Part shown: piece after piece, positions 32,740-44,312 of the stretch
Numbering within the stretch: the stretch's first letter is position 1
How the letters are laid out: every line of letters starts with the position of its first letter
Source of the DNA: Deinandra increscens subsp. villosa
Taxonomy: Eukaryota; Streptophyta; Magnoliopsida; Asterales; Asteraceae
Assembly (NCBI GenBank): GCA_039602395.1
Contig: JBCNJP010000025.1
Coordinates: 51,231,980 to 51,295,979, forward strand
Direction of reading: 5' to 3'
DNA length: 64,000 nt
Notes under the pieces: generated by a model
What the model was told of the DNA's origin: nothing
The model's database searches: none
What the model saw: the letters and a program-made list of their open reading frames with translations, nothing else
Made by a program: the position numbers and the translations under genes

Positions 32740-33318
32740 GCCATTTCATTGTGGAAAATGTTTTCTAGTTTTCCATTTCTAGTTTTCTACAAAATAAAAT
32801 GAGTTTTCCATCTCTAGAAAACACATGAAACTTTTTAAAAACGCGTTCAAATTTGAAAGATAGAATTTTCATTTTCAAATTTAGAAAACTAGAAAACATG
32901 TTCAAATCAACTGTTTTCTATTTGTTTTCTATCTCTATATTTCATTAGATTTCCTTACACATGATAAATTAAAGAACAAAAGTATTAAAATAAAACACAT
33001 AAAGTAAAGACAATACATATATAAAAGATTTAAAATAATAAGTATTTCTTAACGGAGGAGAGGTCGAGCAGCTGTGCGTATAAACCCTAGAAAATGAACG
33101 CCCATTTTCTTTTGAATGTATTTGGAAAACGAAAATAGAAATCAGAAAACAGTAAAAAAGGTGTTTTACATTTTTAGTTAAAATTTAGAAAACACTATTT
33201 TCTGTTTTCCTGGAAAACGTTTTTAAAAAAATACAATTTGAACGCGTTTTCTGTTTTCCTTGTTTTCTTGGAAAATAGAAATGGAAAACACCCCTGTTTT
33301 CCATAACTAAACGCGCCC
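32737..33318. mobile_element. Tourist-like (PIF/Harbinger) MITE
   Basis: The ends GGGGCCATTTCATTGTGGAA and, reversed, GGGCGCGTTTAGTTATGGAA are inverted repeats, and TAA flanks both sides (32734-32736 and 33319-33321), the 3-bp target of PIF/Harbinger elements. It is 582 bp without an ORF. It appears to interrupt a minus-strand SINE-like sequence whose A-box-like part (GGTGGATAAGAGGC) lies at about 33322-33338. Confidence 0.68.
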
Positions 33319-33517
33319 TAAGCCTCTTATCCACCACAGTGATCCAGCAGCAGCCAGCCAGGGAAAATATGCTTAATAATAATAATACTTGTAATGATGA
33401 CAGGTCAACTTAGCAAGACCAACCATCGTCATAAATTGCAAATGGTAAAGAAGATGAACCCACCAAAGCCATATTCAAATAACAACATGCATAGAGTATT
33501 TGAAGCAGTTCAACAAA

Positions 33518-36500
33518 CTACTCGCCTCCGACCTGTCTCTTCCAAGAATCCTCAACAATTAGTTCATCAACTCCCCAGTCTTCATAGCTGATATAACATT
33601 CTCTCGTTATAGCAATAATAATAATAATAATAATAACACCCGCAAATCGTAATTGAAGTGTGAGACTATAAGATCAAAATTCTACCTTCCATCGGGTAGA
33701 TATCGACGAATGGTGAAGGGTATCTTCCGTTGCCTAAGCTCTTTCATAGCGATCTAAGATATAAAAATAAAGTATGATTTGATTATATTTATAACCGGTC
33801 AAAATGGGTAACACTAAAACATTTCAAATGGTTTTGTAGTACTGGTTTTAAATTGCATGATGCCTTCCAATGCGCTAGGTCTATAAAATCCGATGCGCGA
33901 TTTGGGCGCATCAGGTATGCAATGCATATTTTATATAAAAAAAATACTAAAAAATTAATCATACATAAAAATTTATAAAAACATATTTCAACTAATAAAA
34001 CTTGTATGTCTAGAACCAAAAAAAAATACGTTTAGGTCCAAATGAAGGATAATAATTAGCCATATTGGTCACTACTTCCTTCCCTAAAGGCTACAGGAGA
34101 CCTACTTTCATGCATTTTTCAATAACCCGACCCATGATATTAATAAAAATTCAGCCTAGGTTTCAAATATACCAAAAAAATAGATAACTCTGGGTTGTGC
34201 GCAACATACCGCATTTTGAGGGATGCATAGCATCAACTTCGCAACATGGAAACGCAACACAACACATCCTGTGATGTGATGCAACCTAAGCTTCAAGCCC
34301 TCACGCATTATGCGCGCAATTTAAAACCAAGTTTACAGTTTATTAATAGCTAACCTCTTTTATAAACCCGCTTTCATAAGCCGCAAAAATAATCATAACA
34401 AACTATATCATATGTAGCATGTGCAGTTTCTCTAACATTCAAGCTACAGTCGTCAAGACTCAAGAGGCAAAGGATCATCCATTTTAAACTTTAAACATAC
34501 ACTACAATTAAGATTTGATGTTTAGAGTACAGTTAACATATGATGTATAGTGTTAGGAACGGGACAGTGATGGCGTATTGAACACATAAACTTTTAAACG
34601 TGTAGATTTGGGTCGTGTTTTTATCCCTAACGAGTCAGATGGGTTGACTGAACAGATAAATTTGGGACAAACGACTTAGAAGTCCTCAAAGAGCACATAA
34701 AAGCCTCCTAAATCACTTTATTAAAAAAAAAGAGGAGAAGTTTGATTAATTTGTAATAATAGTTCTCATAATCACATTTAGCAAGTTATTTATATACATA
34801 AGTCAATATAAATTGATACAAGGCGTCTCAATCCGCACATTAATTAAAATCTCTTGTTCTCACCCATTAACTAATCCTCCCATTTTGCCACCTCAATAAT
34901 TGGTCTTTTATGTGAAATTAGAGCAGAATTTAGTATGAACAGAGTAGAGTGGACGAAGTCTCATAGATAGAACCAGAGTAAGAGAAAGAATTAGATTGAA
35001 GTAAAAAAAAAATTGATGGGCCCTTTGAAGGATTTATTAATGGATAATAAATGATGGATCACAGATGACGAACATCGTGTCATTTAGCAAAACAAGTTAC
35101 AGTTTTGAACCCTTCAACTCATTTTGGGAACTACCAACTGTTGGGGTTGAAGTCCTTGGGCTTGGGTGTTTAGAGGCCCGTTAGGCTTTCTTGTTCACCA
35201 CTCCTAAAACCCTAGTTGTTCTCTATATATATCTTGTCTATGTATTGTAATCGTCGTACTGAACTTGAATAAATATCCCTAGTTGCAGCCCGTGGACGTA
35301 GGTCACACCGACCGAACCACGTAAAATTCTCTGTTCGTGTTTCTTTATCTTTATTATTGCGTGTTCGTTGTGAATCGTTTATTTCCGCTGCGCCGATTAA
35401 ACCTAACAATTGGCATCAGAGCAAGGTTGGCTCGTTGATCCACGGACGATTCGCTAGTCGTTCTTTTTTTTTTGTTCGTTCCGATCGGTTCGATTGAAAA
35501 AAGTGTTCTTGGAAGTTACTATGCTCGTCGCCGCGTGAAAAAAAATTATTGCGGATCAAGAAGAGTTGTTTGTCTGACCAAATTTGCTAATTTTGACCAA
35601 ACATTTAATTGTTTGGTTTTAATTGTGAACGAGATTTTTGGGAGAAAAATAAAAGGTGCAAACACCTTTTAGAAGCCGTGAGACAGTCGCTAGAAGAGTT
35701 AGGAGCAATTTTTTTTTTCTTCCTTCAAGATTTCGAAGTATTCTGTTCACATCGGAAGTGTTAATTATTTGTGGTGTGTTTGAAGTGGAAACGAAACGAG
35801 GAAGAGAGGTATTATCCGTCAATCGGGAACGCCGTCTACAACCATTTTTCAACCGTGATCAGGAGAGATAGGTTTACTCGTTCTTGTTTTTCGATTAAGG
35901 TTTTGATTGGGTTGTTGTTTCTGGTTTTGGGTGTTCAAGTTTCGGGTATTATTTGGGTTGCTCGGGTTGGCTTTGTTTTCGCGGTTGGGTATTTGTTGAC
36001 AGGAACAGGTTTTGGGTGTCTGGATTTTTTTTTTGACTTGTTATTATCAACTTTTGGAACCGGGTTACTTTGGTCTATTTTCTGTTTGTCATTATGGCTG
36101 AAGACGGGAAATTTGTGATTGAAAAGTTTGACGGTTCAGACTTTAGTTGGTGGAAGATGCAGATGGAGGCAGTGCTTGGTCAAAAAGATTTAGACATGGT
36201 ACTCGAGGAAAAACCTGAGAATATGGATAAAGAAAAGGAAACTCTGTGGAACGCGAAAGATAAGAAAGCTAGAGGCACTATTACATTGGCATTGACGAGA
36301 AACGTGGCTTATAACATCATGTCAGAAACCACTGCTCGTGGTATGATGTTGGCGTTGTCAAATATGTATGAAAAGCCGTCTGCAGCTAACAAGGTGTTCC
36401 TGATGAGAGAGTTATTCACGATGAGAATGAAAGAGGGAAGTTCAGTGACCGAGCACATTAATAATTTGAATTCCATCTTGTCCAGGTTGTCATCTGTTAA

Positions 36501-39500
36501 GATGAAATTCGATGATGAGACCAAGGCTGTACTATTGCTATCTTCACTGCCTGATAGTTGGTCCGGGACGGTGACTGCTGTTACCAACTCGGTGGGAACT
36601 GACGGAATGACATTTGAAAAGATTCGGGATTTGGTACTAGGTGAAGACATTCGCCGGAGGGGTGCTAATGGTGGATCTTCTTCTGAGATGTTACATGTTG
36701 GCAGGGGAAGGGAAAATAGTCGAAATAGTGGGAGCAGCAAGGGTCATGGCAGGAGTTCGTCTAGAGCTCGGCCGAGTGTGCGTTGTTGGAACTGCAACGA
36801 GAAAGGACATTATAGAAGTCAATGTCCTAAAGATAAGAAAGAGTTGAACACTACTGCTGCCGTTGGAAACTATTCTGATGATGAGGCACTACTGCTTAGT
36901 GTCGAGAGTAGAGTTGATTCTTGGGTCATGGATTCCGGTGCATCGTTTCATGCTACCCACAGTAGCAATGGCATGCGGAATGTTAAAGAAGGCGATTTTG
37001 GCAAGGTTAGGCTTGGAAACGGTGAAATTCTTGATGTAACTGGTATGGGGGATATTGACTTAGTTACTACTTTGGGTTCTACTTGGACTTTGTCTAATGT
37101 GAGGATCATTCCGAGGCTTGAAACAAAGTTAATCTCTGTTGGGCAACTGGATGAGCAAGGTTTAGACGTGAAGTTTGGTGGTGGAAAGTGGAAGGTGGTC
37201 AAAGATAATCTCGTGATTGCTAGGGGTTTCAAGAAGGGGTCGTTATATCTTGTGCCTGTTCCGTCTGGGGAAGTGACCATTCCTGTGAAGACGAACGCCA
37301 GAGTCGGGCTCGCCGATTCGAGAGCTAAGAGAGTTCGGTTTGTAGCAGTGAATTCTAGAGCTCCAGTTGATCAGCTTGAGCGTATTCGGAGGTCTGAGCA
37401 CGGATGGGATTTTCGTAACAGTGGGAGCATTCTGACACAGTGTGAAAATCAACGTTGGGTTCGAAAGACTAGAAGGCCGAATGAAAAGGTCTCTCCTGGG
37501 AAATTGCTACTATTGGAGAGTGTTCCTCTGGCTATTCCTGGATCTGATTTGTGGGAGTCAGATGGGACTGAGGATGTTATGATGAGGTCTGCTAAGACCA
37601 AGTTGGAGTCCTCTGGGGCTCCAACGGGCCCGTCTGTTTACTGATGATGATTGGGCCGCTGCAACTAGGTGGACTCGGGATGTTTGGATTGAAGTTTGGT
37701 TTGTTTCTTGGAGCTGGACCTGAAGACTTTTGTTCCTGTGTGATTACTGAAAACTGAAGACATGGATTACTGTGTGCTTGTTGGTGGGCTTGATGTTTAT
37801 CGCAAGGCCTTCAAGTGGGAGATTGTTGGGGTTGAAGTCCTTGGGCTTGGGTGTTTAGAGGCCCGTTAGGCTTTCTTGTTCACCACTCCTAAAACCCTAG
37901 TTGTTCTCTATATATATCTTGTCTATGTATTGTAATCGTCGTACTGAACTTGAATAAATATCCCTAGTTGCAGCCCGTGGACGTAGGTCACACCGACCGA
38001 ACCACGTAAAATTCTCTGTTCGTGTTTCTTTATCTTTATTATTGCGTGTTCGTTGTGAATCGTTTATTTCCGCTGCGCCGATTAAACCTAACACCAACCC
38101 ATTAACTGTTAACCCACCACCCAACTCATGACTCAAAATAAACCAACCCATCACTAGACCTGCTAAATAGAAAAACATGAAATAACCTACAGCATGACTA
38201 CCAACCCACACTACCACTCCTTCCTGTGATGCGGCCTCAATGTGTATGCAAGTTGGTGTGCATCTATGGCTTATGCACGGGCACACAACACAAATGTCAC
38301 GGCTATTGCAGCAGTAGCCATACCATGAAGCCGCATTACAGGAATGAGTGGTAGTGTGATACGAGCCCGGTTCTTACATTGGGTCAAAGTATACCTGCTG
38401 AGTAATTCAAATGGATCCAAAAAATCAGGAAGTGACTAAGTTGTAATTTACAGGGATACCCCCCCCCCCCCCAACTCTTGTAATGGTTTAAGTACTAGTT
38501 TCTTCTTTCTTGTTTACTTGTCGTTTTATTTGATTCTGGATTATCTCTGTAACTTGGAGAGTGGTCTCCTCGAATTGGTTAGTTTTTGGCATCAACCATT
38601 CGACTATCAGTTCTTAATACCAGTTTTGTTCTCTTCAATTTTCCAATCTCTATCATAGTGTGACTCCAACACTTAGTAAAGCTACAAGGTTACCAAATGC
38701 ATGGAGGCTACGCAAAGACTTCCATTACCTAGAATCAAAGGTGTTAAGACAGCTAAAAGACAAGAAAAAGACACTCTGAAGCATCATACATTGCCGACAC
38801 CAAAAAAGAAAAAAAACAAACCCAAGTCAAGTACAGGCAATCTTGGCTACGCATGCGGATGCATGCCCAATATAAACTGTTGACCAAAGGTTTTCTAAAA
38901 TAGATCAGTTGTCCAAAACGTAACATATACTTCAGCTAATGTAAAACGACATCTAACTCAAATTATCCCCTTAAGTTCTTTGCTCCCGTTTTCTTATCCA
39001 TTCCATATACAAATCACCGATCTTACATTGGAGGGTGGTCATAGAGAGAAACCCCCTCTGCCATTGGAAAGACTCTAGTCTTACTTGTTTTGCAAACTTG
39101 TCCTAGCCTAAAACGAGATGCCAACCCCAACGACATACTGTTGCTCGACCCAAGCCTCTGGGTCGAAAGTCTTGTAGCAATATTTGACGCCATCTAGGAT
39201 TTTCGAACCACAAAATGCTATAAACCTCTCTTTAGATTCCAATCCCAACCACTCACTGTTGCTCGGTTAAAAATCATAACTCCACGATACACACTCCAGG
39301 GGGACTACAGAGACATGCGAAAAAATGGAAAACCAATAGACTGAACAAACCATGTTGGGGTTTTCACACTAGAATTTACAAGACAAAACCAGCACCAAAT
39401 ACTTTTCATATTGGAACAAAAAGCAAATGGATCGTGGAAGTTGTGAAGTAGTGATGATGACCAAAGGTTACCCGGAAAGCTCGGTTGAATCAATCAACCT

Positions 39501-41794
39501 GAAGACTTGGATTAGAAGCAACAATGGCGTCTTGTGGGTGACAGCTCTCCATCAGGGACGCTTGGTGCTCGAGTGTGGATAGCAGATAGCCATAGTGGTG
39601 GCGGCTAGCGGTTGGAAGAGACAGAGTGAAAGCAGCATGAGTTCAACAGTCACATGTTTGGTGCGCGAGTGTGGATAGTAGGTAGCCATAGTGGTGGTGG
39701 CTAGCGGTTGGAAGAAACGGAGCGAAAGCAACATGAGTTCAACGGTCACAGCCTCGACTGGGCCATGAGATCAATGGCGGCAGCAGTTTGGCTCGGTTAG
39801 TTCACAAAGTGGAGACGAGTTCGAGGATGTTCAACATTTAGTGAAAACGATCAACGATTGTTTGGGTTAGGTCAGTAGTCAATCAAGTTAAATCTCTTAT
39901 AAGATCGGTATCGTAATCTGATATGTCACTTATAGCGTTCAAATAAAAGCATGTAGTATATATTTATTTAAAACAAATTGTTATGTTAATGTGTGGTGAT
40001 GTGTACATGTTGGGATATATGGTGTGTTACATAGAGAACAATTTGTGTGATCCGGGTCTATAGGTGGTTGATAACGTGTTTGAACATAGCATTATAGAGA
40101 AAAGTCATCTTTGAGGTATGAAAGATTAATGATCAAGAAGGTTAAGGTGCTTAATGTTGCAGTGCCTACTCACGTGACTTCCACGAATTGCCCTTTTTAT
40201 GTGTTTTTGGCCTGAAGTACATGTTATGGTGTTTTAGATGTTGCTTTTATAAGTAAGGCTGATTATTATTCCATAACGCCTTGCTGTATTTAAACACATG
40301 TGCTTTGGTATTAACTATTAAGTCATGCCTATTACTTGTTTGTGTTGTTTGTATACATGTTAATGTGTGGTGGACAAGCTTTCAGGTTGTCATTTGTATT
40401 GACTTGATTAGTGTGCTAGGTCTGGTGAGCCTGGGAACATGGGTGGTGTCCCAAGTTGTAATGGTTACACATGGTAACATGCGTGAAACATGTTATCTAG
40501 GGAACTAGTCATGGCATGAACTTTGGGGTTATTTATTATGTAAGGCTTAGAACTCAACACCACATGCTAACTTGATTTATCGTGTATTTCAGTGAGGTAT
40601 GAGACCGCTACAAGTAAAGGAAGGTGTCTTGCATGACCATTTGGCATGAGATGGTTTTGACATTTGTGATTGAGGGTTTTTAAGACATTTTCATTATTCA
40701 TGTTATGGGTGAGATACTTAACGGTAGTTAGTAAGTATTTCATATATGATTTGAGTTTGAACTATGGTTCGTTTTTAGAGTTTGGGAGGGTGTGATAGAA
40801 GCCCGAAGATTGTGGTTCCAATGGTCCATCCATTGATGGCGTCAATGGATGGTATACTAGCTACCACTGTTATCTAAGACCCAAGTGAAATATTAGAAAG
40901 AAAGAATGTCAATGTGGTGCAACCAGGACCAATGAAAATAGGCAACATGCAAAAAATACTACGACTTCCACAAGGAGGGCCGTCATCCAACGGATGAATG
41001 TTTCTTATTAAGAAGACACATCAACCAACACCTCCGGAAGAAGACATCCTACCTAAGGAGCAGGGGATATAAGAAAAGAGATACTCATGGTAGCTCAAAA
41101 TTATATAAACTGATATGGTTGATAATTTCGGACTATTGCATATGTTTTGTTGCTATAACACAAGTTGTGATGATGGTAGGACTGTTTCATAAGATATAAC
41201 GGGCATAAAAATCAAATCATTACCTCAAGGGGATCAGTTTCCCCCTCCAACTCAACCATAACTGGAGCATTCATGCTGAACAAATTGATTTCATTTGTCA
41301 GTCAGAAATCATAATCATAATAACAACAGAAAGAGAAAACAAACATTAATGAATTAATTAATTGATTTTGAGAAAACAAAAAAAATACCTAATTTGCAGA
41401 GCACGAGTACCCAAAATTCTAGCCCTTTCATATTTAGTCATATATTTGATCGTCTTCCTAGGTTTCTCGACAGCAGCAGCTTCATGTTCTTGTTTATCTT
41501 CGTTGTCACCTAAAAGCGGATCCGGAATATCTTCTTCCTTGTTATCACCATCGACCTCTTCCTCAGCCCCTTCCTGAACAATCATTCAAAATTATAATCA
41601 ATTTCATACGAAACTGTTCATTCGAATCAACTAAGAAGCAGCATGTTACTTACATCCAGTTCTGGTTCCACTGGCTCATCCTCATATCTGTAAAAAAAAC
41701 GGAAAATTTGCGTCACAGAGAAATCAAATCAAATCAAATACAAGATAGATAGAAGATACCCTCCGACGTCCATTTCATAGTCATCGTCGGCCAT
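33518..41794 (-). CDS. NRPB6: RPB6, shared subunit of RNA polymerases I, II and III
   Basis: Six exons on the minus strand encode 147 residues: 41794-41760, 41687-41654, 41573-41389, 41275-41224, 33753-33686 and 33587-33518 (stop 33518-33520). All five introns have GT-AG borders and frame is kept throughout. The N-terminus is acidic ([20 protein letters not shown]). The conserved core [18 protein letters not shown] is followed by [14 protein letters not shown], then [17 protein letters not shown] and [15 protein letters not shown], matching plant NRPB6 in order and length (about 144 residues in Arabidopsis from memory). RPB6 joins the clamp base of nuclear RNA polymerases and helps assembly. 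Intron 4 is 7470 bp and holds a copia element, a MITE and relics; the other introns are 72-113 bp. The coding part has no defect. This is the only host gene I can support here. Confidence 0.95.
33612..33636. repeat. AAT trinucleotide repeat in RPB6 intron 5
   Basis: About eight AAT units lie within the 98-bp intron 5 (33588-33685), a possible length-polymorphic site. Confidence 0.85.
33841..34332. mobile_element. MITE in RPB6 intron 4
   Basis: The ends ACTGGTTTTAAATTGC and, on the opposite strand, ACTTGGTTTTAAATTGC are inverted repeats about 490 bp apart. The interior is rich in GCGCATT/GATGC words and has no gene. The target duplication is unclear. Confidence 0.55.
35139..35408 (+). repeat. 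5' LTR of the young copia element
   Basis: Begins TGTTGGGGTTGAAG and ends CCTAACA. A TATATATA box at 35224-35231 may start transcription. It appears identical to the 3' LTR. Confidence 0.92.
35411..35423 (+). promoter_or_regulatory. primer binding site of the young copia element
   Basis: TGGCATCAGAGCA follows the LTR by two bases; it is a one-base variant of the usual initiator-tRNA site. Confidence 0.7.
36094..37644 (+). CDS. Gag-protease protein of the young copia element
   Basis: The likely start is [17 protein letters not shown] at 36094 (an in-frame ATG at 36070 gives eight more residues); 516 residues follow. A UBN2-type gag domain covers about residues 10-190, a CCHC knuckle ([14 protein letters not shown]) residues 231-244, and a copia protease has its active site at [10 protein letters not shown] (Asp about 280). 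The protein would package RNA and cleave itself. After GSLYLVPV (about residue 390) the usual pre-integrase HHCC region is replaced by about 125 residues with no feature I know; this tail may be out-of-frame pol remnants kept open or a new end. The frame is intact and the LTRs are young. Confidence 0.85.
   Translation: MAEDGKFVIEKFDGSDFSWWKMQMEAVLGQKDLDMVLEEKPENMDKEKETLWNAKDKKARGTITLALTRNVAYNIMSETTARGMMLALSNMYEKPSAANKVFLMRELFTMRMKEGSSVTEHINNLNSILSRLSSVKMKFDDETKAVLLLSSLPDSWSGTVTAVTNSVGTDGMTFEKIRDLVLGEDIRRRGANGGSSSEMLHVGRGRENSRNSGSSKGHGRSSSRARPSVRCWNCNEKGHYRSQCPKDKKELNTTAAVGNYSDDEALLLSVESRVDSWVMDSGASFHATHSSNGMRNVKEGDFGKVRLGNGEILDVTGMGDIDLVTTLGSTWTLSNVRIIPRLETKLISVGQLDEQGLDVKFGGGKWKVVKDNLVIARGFKKGSLYLVPVPSGEVTIPVKTNARVGLADSRAKRVRFVAVNSRAPVDQLERIRRSEHGWDFRNSGSILTQCENQRWVRKTRRPNEKVSPGKLLLLESVPLAIPGSDLWESDGTEDVMMRSAKTKLESSGAPTGPSVY
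37811..37823 (+). promoter_or_regulatory. polypurine tract of the young copia element
   Basis: The purine-rich CAAGTGGGAGAT directly precedes the 3' LTR. Confidence 0.7.
37824..38093 (+). repeat. 3' LTR of the young copia element
   Basis: 270 bp, the same as the 5' LTR by eye, followed by the target copy CCAAC. Confidence 0.92.
39562..39750. repeat. 96-bp tandem duplication
   Basis: Two copies (39562-39655 and 39658-39750) share GCGAGTGTGGATAG-like starts and GAGTTCAACRGTCACA ends and differ by about ten substitutions. It lies in RPB6 intron 4. Confidence 0.85.
40953..41080 (+). pseudogene. gypsy gag zinc-knuckle relic in RPB6 intron 4
   Basis: The frame reads [20 protein letters not shown], which resembles the KYCxFHKxxGHxTxxC knuckle region of Tat/Athila-type gypsy Gag with the first Cys changed. 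It is a short fragment without supporting domains. Confidence 0.5.
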
Positions 41795-43532
41795 TTTTCT
41801 TTATTTTTGATCGGGAGGTGAAGGATGGCGTTCGACGAAAGTATTATTAGGTTACAAATAAATACAAACCGGGTTTTATTCATCTTCTATCTCACTATTT
41901 TTTTTCTTTTATAAAATTGTGATCTACTATACTTGACTTTTAAATTAATTTTTATTTTTATATCAAACGACAATGCGACCCCGTGCAATGTTACGGTTTT
42001 TATTCGTTAACGTATTTCCTAGGACCGATATTTATTTTCTTGTATATAAGGTGTGTGATAAGAAACTATATAAAACAAATTTCACTATCCGTGTATCGAG
42101 GCAGAAATAATGTGATTACACAAAATAGTTCCATTGTTAAAACGCAACGTAAAGAAAACTAAAAAGTTGATACATAAACGCGACGGTATAAATCTACAAC
42201 GAATAAAACCTAAATCAAAGGGTAAATTATAAATTCCGTCCTTCATGTATACCCCAAATTGCATTATGTGTCCTTAAGCTTTAATAATTACACAGTTGGC
42301 CCCTCATTCCAAAATCAGATAACAATTTCGACCTTTTGATTAACCGGTGTTCATTTTTTCTGTTACCCAAAATACCCTTACTCATACCCAATTATTAATA
42401 AATAAAAAATTAGAAATCTCTCTCTCTCACATTTCTCCACTTCCGGTTGCAGAGCTCGATAGATTCTTTCCCAAATCTTCGACCATAGCTTCGATGGTTT
42501 CTACACCAACATCTGCTCCAACCATAACTCTAATGTTTCTACACCAACAACAGCCCAACCATAGCTCCGATAGTTTCTTTCCCAAATCTTTGATGGTTTC
42601 TGTTTGAATCAAATCGATAATGAGTTAGGTCCGGCGAAATAGATCGAACAGGTATCAACCCAAAGTCTGGATATGGTCATGGATATGGGATTGAAATGAT
42701 CGGAAATAACCTACACACGTAGAAATGTGTTAGGGCCAATGCAGGGCAAGGAAAGGTGCCATGCGACTTCCCTTCAGCGCGAGAATCAGTGATCGGAGTT
42801 TAATAGAGAAGAAAATGTGTAAAGATGATAGTGTAAGTGTGCGTGAGAAACGTACCTTAGGTGACCATAAGTATTTATACTTAGGTTTACTCGGTGTGAC
42901 ATCAGCTCACACGTGTGTGGGGGCGCGTAGTGATTCTAGTAGGCGGTTACGCCTCAAGGGCCGAGATTTGATGGTCTTATCAGATGGTGCCTCTGTGCGC
43001 CAAGTGGCATAACAAATTTCTGGTCCACGCATGCATGAATATTTTGTGGGCCCTAGGTGACGCATGCAAGATTTTTATGAAACATATTTGACGTAGCTGT
43101 GGTGTATATAAAATATAGTGTTATTTTGTGACACCTTTTTTAACATTTGAAGCTTTTAAATTTATAAAACATGATTTACTGATAACTACTATTTCACCAC
43201 ATTTATGGGCAACTGCACCTATCGTGGGCAGTATTGTAATTTGAATCGTGGTAGATCAAAGACAGAAATCAAAGACTCAAATGAGGGCTCTTGATACTTC
43301 ATCGTTGTTGACGTCTAACCTGAGCAATCTTCAAGTGAAGAGGTGAGTAAAAAGTAACATAATCAAACTAAACTAAAGTAAACTAAAAAGGCGTGCTTTC
43401 GTCTACTCAGTCGCAGATAATATCATTTGGGAGACTTGTCAGTGGTGAAGTTGGTACCCCGGAATTGTAACCTTGTTTTAAGATTGTTTACCAGTGGAAG
43501 ATCAACCACCTTTCGGAATCGTAGGAAGATTA
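41795..43532. other. RPB6 upstream region and unclassified repeat DNA
   Basis: The first few hundred bases are the RPB6 promoter and 5' leader; no clear TATA box was found. At about 42760-43010, read on the minus strand, a TATAAATA-like box near 42875 followed by a CT-rich leader suggests an LTR promoter fragment. No gene is supported. The last five bases (GATTA) adjoin a copia LTR. Confidence 0.4.
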
Positions 43533-43675
43533 TGTTGGAAATACGGAATTAACGTACCCGACTCGATATTGACCTGTAAGAGTTACACCCGGGTCAACTG
43601 ACTTAAAATTTAATTACCCATTAATTAGTATTAAACGAACGACTTAATTAATTAAATGAATAATTGATTATTTAT

Positions 43676-44312
43676 ATATATTACATTAATAAATGAGTGT
43701 CATACACACAACTTCCACTATTCATATGCTCACCTATAGGAACATGACACGTGTCATGTTCCACCACTAATAATATGACACGTGTCATGTTCAACCAATA
43801 ATAGATTGGCACGTGTCGTAGTGGCTTTTTAAAATTTTACTGGTTGTGACACATAATCATTATTCATATCTAGGCCACTACGTGGCCTGACACGTAACCA
43901 CGTGTTAGGCCATATGGTGACACGTGGACACGTGTTAGGCCACGTGTCATATGTAGGCCAATGCTTTTGCGACACGTGTCATGTGTTAGGTCACGTATGG
44001 CGATACGTGGCCACGTGTTAGGCCAATGTTTTTGTGACACGTGGTTACGTGTTAGGCCACGTGTTATGTATAAGTGATTTTTTTCAGACTTAAGCGCATG
44101 TGGTCAACTTTTAGACCACTTTTAAAGTTTTTGACTTTGCTCACAGCGTTTTGAAAAATAGGTGTTAAGTCGCGTGTCATGTACATGTGGTATTTTTTCA
44201 GACTTAAGCGCAAGTGGTCAACTTTTAAATCACTTTTAGAGTTTTCGACTTTGTCTACGGCGTTTCAGAAAATGGGTGGCCCGCTGCAAAGCGCGGGCGG
44301 GTCACCATCTTG
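43676..44312. mobile_element. Helitron-like or other non-autonomous insertion, rich in CACGTG
   Basis: The other two LTR copies lack this 637-bp block, so it is an insertion. TTTAT flanks it on both sides. The right end has a GC hairpin (GCCCGC TGCAAAG CGCGGGC, 44279-44298) about 14 bases before the border, like Helitron 3' ends, but the last bases CTTG are not a clean CTRR. CACGTG occurs at least ten times between 43745 and 44065. An 85-bp segment is duplicated at about 44076-44160 and 44190-44275. Confidence 0.55.

Larger units (their letters stand above)
35134..38098 (+). mobile_element. young gag-protease-only copia element
   Basis: A complete element of 2955 bp (35139-38093) is flanked by the 5-bp duplication CCAAC (35134-35138 and 38094-38098). 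The two 270-bp LTRs appear identical by eye. It has a primer binding site, a 685-bp leader, one gag-protease ORF and a purine tract, but no integrase, reverse transcriptase or RNase H, so it depends on another element for mobility. It lies antisense to RPB6 in intron 4. Confidence 0.92.
33754..41223 (-). other. RPB6 intron 4, 7.47 kb
   Basis: The donor GTAATG follows DPLE (41223) and the acceptor TTAG precedes IAMKEL (33754). The intron contains a MITE (33841-34332), a young copia element (35139-38093), a tandem duplication (39562-39750) and a gypsy gag relic (40953-41080). The stretches 34333-35133, 38099-39560 and 39751-40950 hold nothing I recognise apart from a C-run at 38459-38472. Confidence 0.9.

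Noticed and set aside
33394..33591. A 65-codon plus-strand open frame
   Set aside because: It is antisense to RPB6 exon 6 and the 3' untranslated region; the minus-strand exon explains the open frame.
38701..38883. Lysine-rich 60-codon frame in RPB6 intron 4
   Set aside because: Isolated A-rich intronic sequence without supporting features.
42347..43012. Short frames upstream of RPB6 as possible genes
   Set aside because: No homology, poor codon pattern, and the region looks like an LTR fragment.
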